Source of the DNA: Paenibacillus sp. FSL R7-0345
GTDB lineage: Bacteria > Bacillota > Bacilli > Paenibacillales > Paenibacillaceae
DNA: 64,000 nucleotides
Direction of reading: 5' to 3'
Assembly (NCBI RefSeq): GCF_038595055.1
Contig: NZ_CP152002.1
Location: forward strand, 2,524,501-2,588,500
The notes beneath the pieces were generated by a model that was not told the DNA's origin, made no database searches, and saw only the letters and a list, made by a program, of their open reading frames with translations. Positions 24,731 to 33,523 of this stretch are shown here, piece after piece (the stretch's first letter is position 1; every line of letters begins with the position of its first letter). Both the position numbers and the translations under genes were made by a program.

Positions 24731-27700
24731 ATGAAAATTGAACAGTTGCAGATCAGCGGGTTCGGCCGGCTGCAGCAGCGGGAGATGGAGCTCAAAGAAG
24801 GCGTTACTGTACTGTACGGGCGCAATGAAGCCGGTAAAAGCACTACACTGCAATTTATCCGGGCTATGCTGTTCGGGATTCCCGGCAGGGCCAATCCCGC
24901 GGAGCGGTATGAGCCGGTACAGGGCGGCCTGCATGGCGGGGGGTTGACAGCGTGTGACAACGAAGGAGCACGCTGGATCATCCGGCGCTACGCTGCCGGC
25001 GGAGAGCAGAGCCGGAGCGAAAAGCTGAGTGTCACTATCCGTTACCCGGATGGGCGGACGGAAGAGGCAACTCAGGAAGAGCTGGAACGCCGGCTGCTCG
25101 GCGGCATCTCGCGGAGCATGTTCCGGCAGCTGTTCGCGGTATCGCTGGACGAGCTTCAGGAGCTTGGCGCCCTGCAGTCTGAGGAAATGGGCAGCTACCT
25201 GTTCCACGCCGGTATGGGCGGCGGAGGAGATATTATGCGTGCAGAGCGCAGGCTGATTCAGGATGCGGAGAAGCTGTATAAGCCGCGGGGCAAAGTGCAG
25301 GAAGCGGCCAAAATCCTCCAGAGAATCGAGAAGCTGGAGCGCGAGATGGCAGAGAGCCGGTCTTTGCTGCCCAAATATAATGCGAATCTGGCTGCACTGG
25401 AGCTTGCGGAGCTGAAGCTGGCTGAGCTTGAGCTCTCGCGTACCCGTGCCGGCAGCCGGCTGACTCTGCTGCGTAAAGCGGCTGATATCCGTGAGCTGTG
25501 GCTGAAATGGCGTGAGGCCCGGTCAGAGCTGGACAGCCTTCCGGAAATCGCGGATTTTCCGGACAACGGCACGGTCCGCTGGCAGTCACTGGAGGCGGAA
25601 ACGCGAAATGCGGCTGGTGCTGTCCAGCGGCTTCAACGCCAGCTTGACGAGCTTGCTGCCGAGCTGGCGCTTCATCCGCCGGACGAGCTGCTCATTGCCC
25701 AGGGGCCTTTGCTGGAGCGGCTGGACCGCGGGCGTTCAGGGTATAAAGACCGCCGCGCCGAGCGGCAGCGCCTGGAAGCCGAACTTGCGGCACATGAGGC
25801 TCATCTGGAGCGCATCCTTCGCAGCATTGGAGCTGGCTGGGGTCATGCGGAACTTGCGGCGTTTGCGGTTACTGCAGCCGAGCGCGAGGCTGCGCGGCGC
25901 TTTGCCGCCTCATTCGCCGCGTACGACCGGCGGATGGAGACCCGGGAAGCGGAGCGGCAGAGCCTCCGCTCCCGCATGGCCGCCGCCGCCGCTGCGCTGC
26001 AGGCGGCGGAACGCTCGCTTGCGCGTGAACACGCAAGCGGCGCTGATTTCGCGGGCCTCGCTCCGCGCAGCCCGCGTGAAGTGCTGCAGCTGTGGGACGA
26101 GCTGCAGCAGGCCGCCGAGCGCTGGCGCGAAGCGCAGCTCGGCATTGACGGGCCGCGCAGCGGCCCGGGGGACCGCCGGACGGCACGCTACCGGCGGGGG
26201 CTGGCCTCAGGCGCAGCGTTGACGCTGCTGCTGCCGGCGGCCCTGCAGCTGAGCGGTGCCCCGCCGCTCAGCGTCTGGTCCGCGTTCGGCCTGCTGGCCG
26301 CCGCGGACCTGGTGTTGTGGGCCGGCCTGCGCGCAGCGGGCCGGCAGGACTCCCCGCCGGGGCACGGCGGGGAGGACAGCGCAGCGGCCGCAGCGGAGAT
26401 GCTGCGGCTGCGCGGGCTGCTGCTCTCCGGGGCGGAGCCGGAGAGCGGGACCGGCCGGCCTGGGCGCAGCACGGCCGGGGGCAATGATGCCGGCGCGCTT
26501 GAGGCCGGCATGCGGGAGCTGCGCCGCCTGATGGAGGCGTGGAACGCCTGGCGGCAGCGCGTGGACCGGCTGTCCGGCGAGCGCGATGCGTGCCGGACAG
26601 AAACAGAAGCGCTCGCGGGGCATGAGCGCGCCTTGGCAGAAGACCTGGAGCGTGCCGAGGCAGAGTTTGCTGAACTCGACGGCCGGTACACAGACTGGCT
26701 GCGTCAGCGCGATCTGCCGGAAGGCTTGTCTCCGGAAGGCCTGCCGGATCTGTTTGCACTGGTGGAGCAGGGAAACGAGCTGCTCCGCCAGCACGGCAAG
26801 CTGACTCAGCGGCTCCGTGAGCTTGGAGCGGAGTGCACAGCTTATGAGCATGAGATTTTATCCCTGCTGCGGCAGTCCGGGATACAGACGGACAGCAGTC
26901 TAGCTTCTGACACCGTATCGGCAAGTACGGTAGGTTCAGCACCCGGGGCCTTCTTAACAGCAGATACAGGTAACGAAGTTCAGCTGTCCACCTTGCTCAG
27001 CTGGCTGGAGAACCGGAAGCGGGAGTGGGATGAACTGCGGAATGAGCTGCTCCGCCGGGAAGGGCTATCGGCCCGGATGGCTGAAATCCATGAGGAGCTG
27101 GCCATGAACCGGCAGCAGCTGGAAGGGCTGGTGCAGCGGAGCAGCGCTCTCCTGCAGGAAGGCGGAGCTGCGGACGGTGAGGATTTTCTGCGGCGCGCTT
27201 CGGCAGTGCAGCAGAGAACAGAGCTGGTTAGAGCGATCCGTCAATGGGAGCTGGCAATGTTCACCGGCTGGGAAGGCGGCAGAGCGGAGCAATTGCAGCA
27301 GCTGCTGGAGCAGTATGATGCTGCTGCGCTTGCAGAGGAACGATCAGCGGCAGAAAATGCTGCGCTATCCTTGGAAGAAGAGCGGAATATCCTTCTGGAG
27401 CAGAGGGGCAAGCTGCTGCAGGAGCAGGACTATTTGAAGGAACGCTGCATGGGGGATACAGTCAGTCAGCAGCTGGAGGAGCAGCGTTCGGCACTGCGCC
27501 AGCTGGCAGGCCAGTATGCGGTAACGGCACTGGCGGCCGAGCTGATCGGGCGGACAAGACGGATTTATGAGCAGGAAAAGCAGCCGCAGGTGCTGCAGCT
27601 GGCATCAGGCTATTTCTCAACACTTACCGGGGGCGAATACCGGAGAATTCTTATGACGCTTGGCCATAAGGAGCTAAAAGCAGAGCATGAGACCTTCGGA

Positions 27701-27973
27701 CTTCTGGACAGCGCTCTGCTCAGCCGCGGCACACAGGAGCAATTGTATCTTGCGATCCGGTTGGCCCTGGCCGAAACAATGACCCGGCAGACCACGCTGC
27801 CGCTGATGCTGGACGATCTGTTTGTTAATTTTGATGAACAGCGCCTGTCAGCAGCACTGGCCCTGCTGGGCGGACTGTCGGCAACCCGCCAGATCATTAT
27901 GATGACCTGCCACCGCCATGTTGCGGAAGCAGCAGCGCGGATTATCCCTGCTTCAACAGTCATCTCCGTATAG
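24731..27973 (+). CDS. yhaN: YhaN-type SbcC/Rad50-like ATPase with internal membrane hairpin
   Basis: 1080 residues. Walker A is GRNEAGKST (30-38). Long coiled-coil arms lie either side of a hydrophobic segment at about 487-536, which reads as two membrane helices. The signature SRGTQEQLYLAIRLALAE and Walker B LMLDDLFVNFDEQRL are at the C-terminus. This matches YhaN, in which the zinc hook of Rad50 is replaced by a membrane anchor. With YhaO it should process DNA ends near the membrane. Coding is very GC-rich (26000-26600). Longer than Bacillus YhaN by about 100 residues. Confidence 0.87.
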   Translation: MKIEQLQISGFGRLQQREMELKEGVTVLYGRNEAGKSTTLQFIRAMLFGIPGRANPAERYEPVQGGLHGGGLTACDNEGARWIIRRYAAGGEQSRSEKLSVTIRYPDGRTEEATQEELERRLLGGISRSMFRQLFAVSLDELQELGALQSEEMGSYLFHAGMGGGGDIMRAERRLIQDAEKLYKPRGKVQEAAKILQRIEKLEREMAESRSLLPKYNANLAALELAELKLAELELSRTRAGSRLTLLRKAADIRELWLKWREARSELDSLPEIADFPDNGTVRWQSLEAETRNAAGAVQRLQRQLDELAAELALHPPDELLIAQGPLLERLDRGRSGYKDRRAERQRLEAELAAHEAHLERILRSIGAGWGHAELAAFAVTAAEREAARRFAASFAAYDRRMETREAERQSLRSRMAAAAAALQAAERSLAREHASGADFAGLAPRSPREVLQLWDELQQAAERWREAQLGIDGPRSGPGDRRTARYRRGLASGAALTLLLPAALQLSGAPPLSVWSAFGLLAAADLVLWAGLRAAGRQDSPPGHGGEDSAAAAAEMLRLRGLLLSGAEPESGTGRPGRSTAGGNDAGALEAGMRELRRLMEAWNAWRQRVDRLSGERDACRTETEALAGHERALAEDLERAEAEFAELDGRYTDWLRQRDLPEGLSPEGLPDLFALVEQGNELLRQHGKLTQRLRELGAECTAYEHEILSLLRQSGIQTDSSLASDTVSASTVGSAPGAFLTADTGNEVQLSTLLSWLENRKREWDELRNELLRREGLSARMAEIHEELAMNRQQLEGLVQRSSALLQEGGAADGEDFLRRASAVQQRTELVRAIRQWELAMFTGWEGGRAEQLQQLLEQYDAAALAEERSAAENAALSLEEERNILLEQRGKLLQEQDYLKERCMGDTVSQQLEEQRSALRQLAGQYAVTALAAELIGRTRRIYEQEKQPQVLQLASGYFSTLTGGEYRRILMTLGHKELKAEHETFGLLDSALLSRGTQEQLYLAIRLALAETMTRQTTLPLMLDDLFVNFDEQRLSAALALLGGLSATRQIIMMTCHRHVAEAAARIIPASTVISV

Positions 27974-27975
27974 CC

Positions 27976-28011
27976 AAACACGGGGGGTACCAACCGTACC
28001 CCAGTGTTTTT
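27976..28011 (+). terminator. intrinsic terminator after yhaN
   Basis: AAACACGGGG... (27976 on) pairs with the mirror ACCCCAGTGTTT ending 28009; the loop is CCAACC and T5 follows. Confidence 0.7.
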
Positions 28012-28039
28012 GCCCTATCTGTCTCGAATCTCCTGACCC

Positions 28040-29155
28040 TTATTTCCGCCCCCGCACAACGGGCTTAACAGCCACAATTGTTATGCCCTTAGCCTTGCCA
28101 TTCCCTTCCGGTCCCTGAGGAGGTGGAGACAGCGGCGCGCGCAGCAGCATGCTCACCCAGACCAGGGCCAGGGCGCCGAAGATCGGGTAGAATACCCCGA
28201 GCAGGGAGCTGAAGCCGAATTGACTGAACAGATAACAGAACAGCATGAGCAGCGGAGTGACCAGGGCAGGGGCGACAGGCAGACGCTGCTGCAGCTGTAC
28301 GCTGACGCCGTATATATTGGCGATGAAGGTACTGAAGATTTCAAGGAAGATCAGCAGCAGATAGATCAGCTGAACGATGGAGCCGAGCCGGAAGGCGATG
28401 CTGCCCATCGGGACTTCGAATTGCAGAATGCCCGGCATCTGTGAGCTCATCGCAAAATGTGCAGCAAGCAGCATGAAACCGATGCCGATCCCGCCCAGAA
28501 TGCCGCCGCGCACCAGCGGCTGTTCATCCTCAGTATGGCGTGCCAGCGGGACAAGCACAGCCTGGGCCATACTGAGATTAAAGGCAGTGTAGAGTAAGGG
28601 TGACATCCAGGCACCGAAGGTGCTGCTGTCTGTCTGCAGGAACAGAAACCGTCCCGCTCCCGGCAGCCCGAATGTATTAAAAATGATGATCAGCGACAGA
28701 GTAAGCATCAGCGGTACGACCAGACTGTTAAGCTGCATAATCCCTGACATCCCGCGCTTCAGCAGAAAAAACGAGCCGGTCACAGTAATCAGCAGCCCCG
28801 CCTGATAAGGCAGGCCCAGATGCTCCTGAAAAATAGCGCCGGCGCCAGCCAGCATGATGCTGTTGACCCCGATCAGAATGACCATCGTGAACAGGCTGAT
28901 GCGGCTGCCGGCTTTTTCACCGAACAGATGGCGGTTGAAATCCTCATAGGAATCCGCGCCGATCCGGCGGGCGATAACCATCATCTTGGTGCCGAGCCAT
29001 ATGAACAGGATCGCCGAGAGCATAATCGTAAGCAGGGCCCAATGGCCGTACCGCGTAAAAAAACGGAGAATTTCCTGACCTGTAGCAAACCCTGCACCTA
29101 CAATAGTACCGATATAGGTAAAAGCAATTTGCAGCGTGCGGACATGCGATTTCAT
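28040..29155 (-). CDS. YkvI-like polytopic membrane transporter
   Basis: 371 residues, about 10-11 membrane helices. The opening LQIAFTYIGTIVGAGFATGQEI is the hallmark of the YkvI family, whose first helix is broken by GxG like LeuT-fold transporters. Function is unproved; a role in solute uptake is inferred from the fold. AAGGAGTG precedes the ATG. It is convergent with yhaN and divergent from xpt. The C-terminal tail (about residues 335-371) is basic and cytoplasmic. Confidence 0.8.
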   Translation of the reverse strand: MKSHVRTLQIAFTYIGTIVGAGFATGQEILRFFTRYGHWALLTIMLSAILFIWLGTKMMVIARRIGADSYEDFNRHLFGEKAGSRISLFTMVILIGVNSIMLAGAGAIFQEHLGLPYQAGLLITVTGSFFLLKRGMSGIMQLNSLVVPLMLTLSLIIIFNTFGLPGAGRFLFLQTDSSTFGAWMSPLLYTAFNLSMAQAVLVPLARHTEDEQPLVRGGILGGIGIGFMLLAAHFAMSSQMPGILQFEVPMGSIAFRLGSIVQLIYLLLIFLEIFSTFIANIYGVSVQLQQRLPVAPALVTPLLMLFCYLFSQFGFSSLLGVFYPIFGALALVWVSMLLRAPLSPPPQGPEGNGKAKGITIVAVKPVVRGRK

Positions 29156-29334
29156 GGCTTCACTCCTTATATGCTGTGATTATAAAAATGGGCTTTGCCC
29201 GCCGGATTGCCTTGTGCAGTCCATATAGTACAGGTTATGATGATAGCCAGAGGGACATGACTTCCGCGCTGGGGAAATAAACGTTATCGGCTGTGGAACG
29301 TCTGGAATTATTAAGGTAATGGGGGTACTAAGTC

Positions 29335-29907
29335 ATGGAAGTATTGAAACAGCGGATATTAGAGGAAGGGGTTGTCCTTTCAGATCAGGTGCTGAAGCTG
29401 GATGCTCTGCTCAACCACCAGGTTGATCCGATCCTGACGATGGAAATGGGACGGGAGTTTGCCGGGAGATTCGCGGAGGCAGGGATCACGCGGTTGGTTA
29501 CTGTGGAATCCTCGGGTATTGCCGTGGCGTTTGCCACCGCTTTGGAGATGAAGGTGCCGCTTGTATTTGCCCGCCGCAAAAAAACACTGCTGGCTGATCC
29601 CGATATGCTGTGCGAACGGGTTCCGTCTTTTACAAAAGGGATTGTGACCGACATTATGCTGTCCCGTCAATATATCTCACCGGAAGATAAGGTCCTTTTT
29701 ATTGATGATATTATTGCTAACGGTGACGCTGCGCGCGGTCTGATCAAGATTATCCAGCGTTCCGGGGCTGAGCTGGCCGGGATGGGGGTAGTCGTGGAGA
29801 AATGCTTCCAGGCAGGAGCCCGTACGATCAGAGAACAGGGAACCCGTCTGGAATCACTCGTCCGCATTACTTCGCTTGAAGACGGGAAGATTCATTTCGC
29901 CGATTAA
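29335..29907 (+). CDS. xpt: xanthine phosphoribosyltransferase
   Basis: 190 residues, the exact family length. The PRPP loop VLFIDDIIANGDAARG and the N-terminal MEVLKQRILEEGVVLSDQVLKLDALLNHQVDP (given in parts: MEVLKQRIL, LKLDALLNHQVDP) are typical of Xpt. It salvages xanthine to XMP. In Bacillus xpt is usually behind a guanine riboswitch and followed by pbuX; I see neither here, so control must differ. ATG 29335 has GGGGG nine bases upstream. Confidence 0.93.
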   Translation: MEVLKQRILEEGVVLSDQVLKLDALLNHQVDPILTMEMGREFAGRFAEAGITRLVTVESSGIAVAFATALEMKVPLVFARRKKTLLADPDMLCERVPSFTKGIVTDIMLSRQYISPEDKVLFIDDIIANGDAARGLIKIIQRSGAELAGMGVVVEKCFQAGARTIREQGTRLESLVRITSLEDGKIHFAD

Positions 29908-29951
29908 TTGGTGACAATTAAAGGAACATAGCCTATTTTTAAAACATCTTC

Positions 29952-29980
29952 TTTTCACCCTATAAGTTTTCCTTTATAAT
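29952..29980 (+). promoter_or_regulatory. possible promoter of the gene at 30012
   Basis: TTTTCA at 29952-29957, TATAAT at 29975-29980, spacer 17 bp. Confidence 0.45.
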
Positions 29981-30011
29981 AAGGATTAGACATAGGAGAG
30001 GAGGCGTCACA

Positions 30012-30329
30012 ATGGGGAAAGAACCGGTGACAGAGCAATTTTTTATTGATAAACTAACCGAGGCCAAGGATCATTTCGAGCGTGCTTTGGATTGTAAACA
30101 CACAGAGTTCGACGATCTGTATCCCTATATGATTGAACATCCTCAATTTTTCTGGTATAAGCGTTATGTTGCCTGGTCGGAACTTTTAACGATCACCAGT
30201 CTGTGCCAAGAGCTGGAATTCAACTGGAAAGAGAATTTCACAGATAATCAGGTGGAATACCTGGAGCAACGTGTGATGTCCGCTAAAGTTCTTGATTTCT
30301 GGTTTGAGAAGAATGAAGCGCTGATATAG
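30012..30329 (+). CDS. conserved hypothetical protein, 105 residues
   Basis: Acidic, soluble, probably all-helical protein rich in aromatics (FFWYKRYVAWSELL near 45-60). A strong GGAGAGGAGG site, own promoter and own terminator support it as a real gene. No motif that I recognise. Confidence 0.7.
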   Translation: MGKEPVTEQFFIDKLTEAKDHFERALDCKHTEFDDLYPYMIEHPQFFWYKRYVAWSELLTITSLCQELEFNWKENFTDNQVEYLEQRVMSAKVLDFWFEKNEALI

Positions 30330-30347
30330 GATCTTAGTCAAGCAAGG

Positions 30348-30378
30348 CCCAAATGGATTCTCATTTGGGTCTTTTTTT
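30348..30378 (+). terminator. intrinsic terminator
   Basis: CCCAAATG (30348-30355) with CATTTGGG (30362-30369), then T7 at 30372-30378. Confidence 0.88.
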
Positions 30379-30414
30379 GAAGAGACAAGCTATTTGTTAA
30401 GGAGGGTTAGGGAC

Positions 30415-30633
30415 ATGATCAGTGATGAAGAATTGGATGCTTACCGGTTGTCCGGTGAGAAGGTGCGTGTCATTCGTGACGCAATCCAGAGCAATGATGT
30501 AAGAGGCATAATCCTGGCCTGGAATGAGACCCAGGTGATGGTACGCCGTCCAAATAAGCATGTAGTGAAGCTCGACCGCAATTACATTTTTCAGCCGTAT
30601 TCCGAGCCGCGCAAAGGGCTGGAGGATTTATAA
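30415..30633 (+). CDS. hypothetical small protein, 72 residues
   Basis: Start ATG 30415 follows AAGGAGGG. The middle reads as five short beta strands (VRGIILAWNETQVMVRRPNK, then HVVKLDRNYIFQPY), reminiscent of a small beta-barrel such as an Sm/SH3 fold; this is a guess from alternation of hydrophobics, not a family match. The hairpin that follows is the landing site of a group II intron. Confidence 0.65.
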   Translation: MISDEELDAYRLSGEKVRVIRDAIQSNDVRGIILAWNETQVMVRRPNKHVVKLDRNYIFQPYSEPRKGLEDL

Positions 30634-30650
30634 GATAGAACGCGTTAAAC

Positions 30651-30690
30651 GCAGAGAAGCCCCGTCCGGGTATGGACGGGGCTTCTCTGC
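30651..30690 (+). terminator. 17-bp perfect hairpin, probable terminator remnant at intron target
   Basis: Perfect stem: arm 30651-30667 (GCAGAGAAGCCCCGTCC), loop GGGTAT, arm 30674-30690. There is no T-run; TGTA and then the intron boundary follow. Group IIC introns insert just after such hairpins, and the insertion may have separated the stem from its T-run. Confidence 0.7.
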
Positions 30691-30694
30691 TGTA

Positions 30695-32598
30695 GTGCGC
30701 CCGGCATGGGCGATAACTAGGCGGTGAAAGTCCGCTACAGGCTTGGCAGTAGGAACTGTTAGCCAAAGGCAAGGGTGTCCGCCGCGAGGCGGAATCTGAA
30801 GGAAGCCGGAGGCAAACCCTCGGTCTGACGAACAGAAATCACATACAAGGCATACTGGGACGGACGAGCTTGCTACATAAAGCGAAGTCCAATACTGCCC
30901 GAATCCCAGCATGTAAATGTGGCAGATAGATGAGGGGAAGGTTATCGCTCTTACCCGGGGAGGTCTCACAGACGTCCGGTAGGAAAAAAATCCGAACGAC
31001 GGAGTAAAGCTTGCTGTGAGAAGTCAGCAGAGGCCATAGTACCGGGAAACTTTTTTTTTTCTCGCGGGAAGGGCCGAACAATCGTAAGTCTCGAGTACAG
31101 ACCGGAAGGAGAGCTGGCGCGATGAAAGCAGAATACCGAAAGGGCTGCCCGCAAAGGGATAGCGTGGAACGCGAAGAGTATGCGGGAGTGCGGAGTGCCG
31201 GCATTCGGGAACGTAGAGAAAGAGGCGGTGCAATGGACCTGCTCGAGCAGATTCTGGACAGAGATAATCTGAACAGAGCCTACAAGCAGGTCAGACGCAA
31301 CCATGGCGCGCCAGGAATCGACGGAATGACCGTCGAAGAGGCGCTGCCCTGGCTGCAGGAACACAAGGACGAGCTTTTGCAAAGCATCCGGGAGGGCCGG
31401 TACAAGCCTAGCCCGGTACGGCGCAAAGAAATCCCCAAACCAGATGGAAGTGGAGTGCGGAAGCTTGGCATCCCTACGGTGATAGACCGCGTGATTCAAC
31501 AGGCGATTGCCCAGCAGCTACAGCCCTTGTTTGAGCCGCTCTTCGCAGACGGAAGTTACGGCTACCGCCCCGGGCGGAGTGCGCAGCAAGCCATCCGCAA
31601 GGTGAAAGATTACGCACAGCAAGGCTATAGCCACGCAGTCGAAATCGACCTCTCCAAATATTTTGACACCCTGAACCATGAACTGCTAATGAATCTGCTA
31701 CGTAAGCAAATCCCGGATCACCGTGTAACCGAGCTGATTAAGAAGTATCTGAAAAGTGGAGTTATGGAGAACGGGGTGCATAGCAAAACAGAGGAAGGTT
31801 CTCCGCAAGGAGGCCCCTTATCTCCACTGCTTGCGAATATTTACCTGAATGAATTCGACCAGGAAATGAACAGCCGTGGAGTGAACGTGATTCGGTATGC
31901 AGATGACATCGTGGTACTAGCGAAAAGCAAACGGGCAGCGACGCGGCTTCTGGAATCCTGCCGGAAGTACCTGGAGAACAAACTAAAACTCCAGATGAAC
32001 ACGGAGAAGAGTAAGGTCGTGAGCGTAGTGGCGCGGAAGCATTTCAAGTTTCTTGGCTTTGCCTTGGGGAAGAACAGGGATGGGGCATATATCCGGGCCC
32101 ATAGTCAATCTCTCGCCAAAGCAAAGAAAAAATTGAAAGAACTGACGAGTCGCAGTCAGGGCAGGAAGGTCAGGGAAGTGATGGAGAAGGTGAAAGTCTA
32201 CATTCGCGGCTGGATTGGCTACTTTTATGTAGCCGATATAAAGCGAATTTTGCAAAGCTGGAGTCAATGGCTGCGTAGAAGACTGCGGATGTATATCTGG
32301 AAGCAGTGGAAAAAGCCCAAAACAAAGGTACAAAACCTACGGAAACTGGGAATACCGGAGTGGCAGGCCTACCAATGGGGGAACTCCCGCCTGGGTTACT
32401 GGCGAGTAGCCGGAAGCCCGGTACTGTCCCGTACGATAACAAATGAAAAGCTCGCACAGGCCGGGTATTATGACTTCCCGGCACAGTACGAGCATTTACG
32501 AAAATTGCACTTAAGCGGTTGAACCGCCGTATACCGAACGGTACGTACGGTGGTGTGAGAGGTCGGCTGCTCAGTTAATGAGCAGCCTCCTACTCGAT
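30695..32598 (+). mobile_element. group II intron (IIC-like), apparently complete
   Basis: The 5' end GTGCGCCCGGCATGGG at 30695 is a standard bacterial group II intron start. A structured 5' region leads to the maturase gene (31122-32522). Domain V is at about 32522-32555 (ACCGCCGTA pairing with TACGGTGGT). Domain VI is at 32565-32587 (GGCTGCTCA pairing with TGAGCAGCC), and the 3' end ...CTACTCGAT falls at about 32598. Insertion is immediately downstream of a hairpin, and the protein lacks an endonuclease domain; both point to class C. End assigned by motif, plus or minus a few bases. Confidence 0.85.
31122..32522 (+). CDS. ltrA: group II intron reverse transcriptase/maturase
   Basis: 466 residues. 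RT motifs run from SYGYRPGRSAQQAI through EIDLSKYFDTLNHELL to the catalytic IRYADDIVVL, and thumb/domain X follows (LGIPEWQAYQWGNSRLGYWR). No HNH endonuclease domain follows domain X, as in class C introns. The YADD box is intact and there is no stop, so it should be active. ATG 31122 has GGAAGGAGAG upstream; an internal ATG at 31233 (MDLLEQIL) is an alternative. Confidence 0.93.
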   Translation: MKAEYRKGCPQRDSVEREEYAGVRSAGIRERRERGGAMDLLEQILDRDNLNRAYKQVRRNHGAPGIDGMTVEEALPWLQEHKDELLQSIREGRYKPSPVRRKEIPKPDGSGVRKLGIPTVIDRVIQQAIAQQLQPLFEPLFADGSYGYRPGRSAQQAIRKVKDYAQQGYSHAVEIDLSKYFDTLNHELLMNLLRKQIPDHRVTELIKKYLKSGVMENGVHSKTEEGSPQGGPLSPLLANIYLNEFDQEMNSRGVNVIRYADDIVVLAKSKRAATRLLESCRKYLENKLKLQMNTEKSKVVSVVARKHFKFLGFALGKNRDGAYIRAHSQSLAKAKKKLKELTSRSQGRKVREVMEKVKVYIRGWIGYFYVADIKRILQSWSQWLRRRLRMYIWKQWKKPKTKVQNLRKLGIPEWQAYQWGNSRLGYWRVAGSPVLSRTITNEKLAQAGYYDFPAQYEHLRKLHLSG

Positions 32599-32614
32599 TA
32601 CACACAGATAACAA

Positions 32615-33070
32615 TCAGATGGACAAGGCCATCTGTTCGACGCCTTCGTTGTTGGGCAGCACTGTAAGCTCGGGATTCAGTCCAAGATAAGCGCGCATCC
32701 GCTGCATCATCTCATTACGGAAGCCCGGCCACTGGATATTAATCTCGCCGGTATAGCCCCGGCAGGCATAGGAGGCTTCGACACCTTTCTGATCCTGGCG
32801 GATCGTGGTGATCTTAAGATTGTGGGAGGTCAGCTCGCGGGTTACCTCCTGAAGCATCAGCGAAGTCTTCTTCGTCGCACTTGTAACCAGCTCCATATAG
32901 AGCTGAGGGGTCTTGAATAATCCGCTCTTGCCGATTACACGGCAATCACGTTCAAATACTTTATGAATAAATGTTAGCAGCAGGTAGCTTCTGACAAGGG
33001 ACAGTTCGTCTTTGGTTATATCTTCAGGAATAATTGGTGTGTTCAGAGTAGTTCTGGTAGTAGTCGCCAT
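32615..33070 (-). CDS. conserved hypothetical protein, 151 residues
   Basis: Starts at ATG 33070 behind GAGGTGATTTAT; the frame stays open upstream to 33139 but that part is AT-rich leader. Predicted alpha/beta soluble protein with a Thr-rich start (MATTTRTTLNTPIIPEDITK). I do not recognise it. It lies 16 bases beyond the 3' end of the intron and reads toward it. Confidence 0.65.
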   Translation of the reverse strand: MATTTRTTLNTPIIPEDITKDELSLVRSYLLLTFIHKVFERDCRVIGKSGLFKTPQLYMELVTSATKKTSLMLQEVTRELTSHNLKITTIRQDQKGVEASYACRGYTGEINIQWPGFRNEMMQRMRAYLGLNPELTVLPNNEGVEQMALSI

Positions 33071-33248
33071 ATAAATCACCTCATTTATAGTATGCGAACT
33101 TTTGTTCTTATTATACATTGAATTTATAATAAAAAGCAATAATTATCCAAAAAATAATGAAAAGAAATGAAAATAAAAAAGTGTTGACTCATATCCTTGT
33201 ACATGGTAAGATCTATCTTGTGGCCGCGAGAGTGGTCCAACAGAATTT

Positions 33249-33332
33249 GCGGTCGTGGCGGAATTGGCAGACGCGCACGGTTCAGGTCCGTGTGGTAGCA
33301 ATACCGTGGAGGTTCGAGTCCTCTCGACCGCA
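33249..33332 (+). tRNA. tRNA-Leu (anticodon CAG)
   Basis: 84-nt cloverleaf: acceptor GCGGTCG/CGACCGC, D-loop GGCGGAATTGGCAGACGC, anticodon arm CACGG-TTCAGGT-CCGTG giving CAG, a long class II variable arm (TGGTAGCAATACCG), T-arm GGAGG-TTCGAGT-CCTCT, discriminator A. CCA is not encoded. Confidence 0.96.
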
Positions 33333-33343
33333 TCCTAATGAAG

Positions 33344-33386
33344 AAAGACCCATAATCGCTCAGGCGGTTTCGGGTCTTTTTTTTTC
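33344..33386 (+). terminator. intrinsic terminator after tRNA-Leu
   Basis: AAAGACCC (33344-33351) with GGGTCTTT (33372-33379), then a T-run. Confidence 0.85.
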
Positions 33387-33442
33387 ATGAAATGGGCTTC
33401 TTTGTTCTTTTTGTCTGTATCGGCCCATTAATAAATATTCCC

Positions 33443-33471
33443 TTGACAGCAGCGTCCGAAGCCATTATATT
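33443..33471 (+). promoter_or_regulatory. promoter of ROK regulator gene
   Basis: Perfect TTGACA at 33443-33448, 17-bp spacer, TATATT at 33466-33471. Confidence 0.75.
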
Positions 33472-33476
33472 TTCAC

Positions 33477-33497
33477 TTATTAAAATAGTTTTAATAA
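33477..33497. promoter_or_regulatory. palindromic operator, probably for the ROK regulator
   Basis: Perfect 9-bp arms TTATTAAAA (33477-33485) and TTTTAATAA (33489-33497) around TAG. It spans the expected transcription start just after the -10 box, a classic place for autorepression. Confidence 0.6.
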
Positions 33498-33523
33498 CCT
33501 GTTGCAACAGGAAGGAGACGGCA

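Noticed and set aside
26188..26942. Several long minus-strand frames within yhaN
   Set aside because: They lie in a very GC-rich stretch where stop codons are rare and have Arg/Pro/Ala/Ser-rich products.
29156..29334. Possible guanine riboswitch before xpt
   Set aside because: I looked for the conserved purine-riboswitch core and paired loops and did not find them; only an ordinary leader with GGGGG is present.
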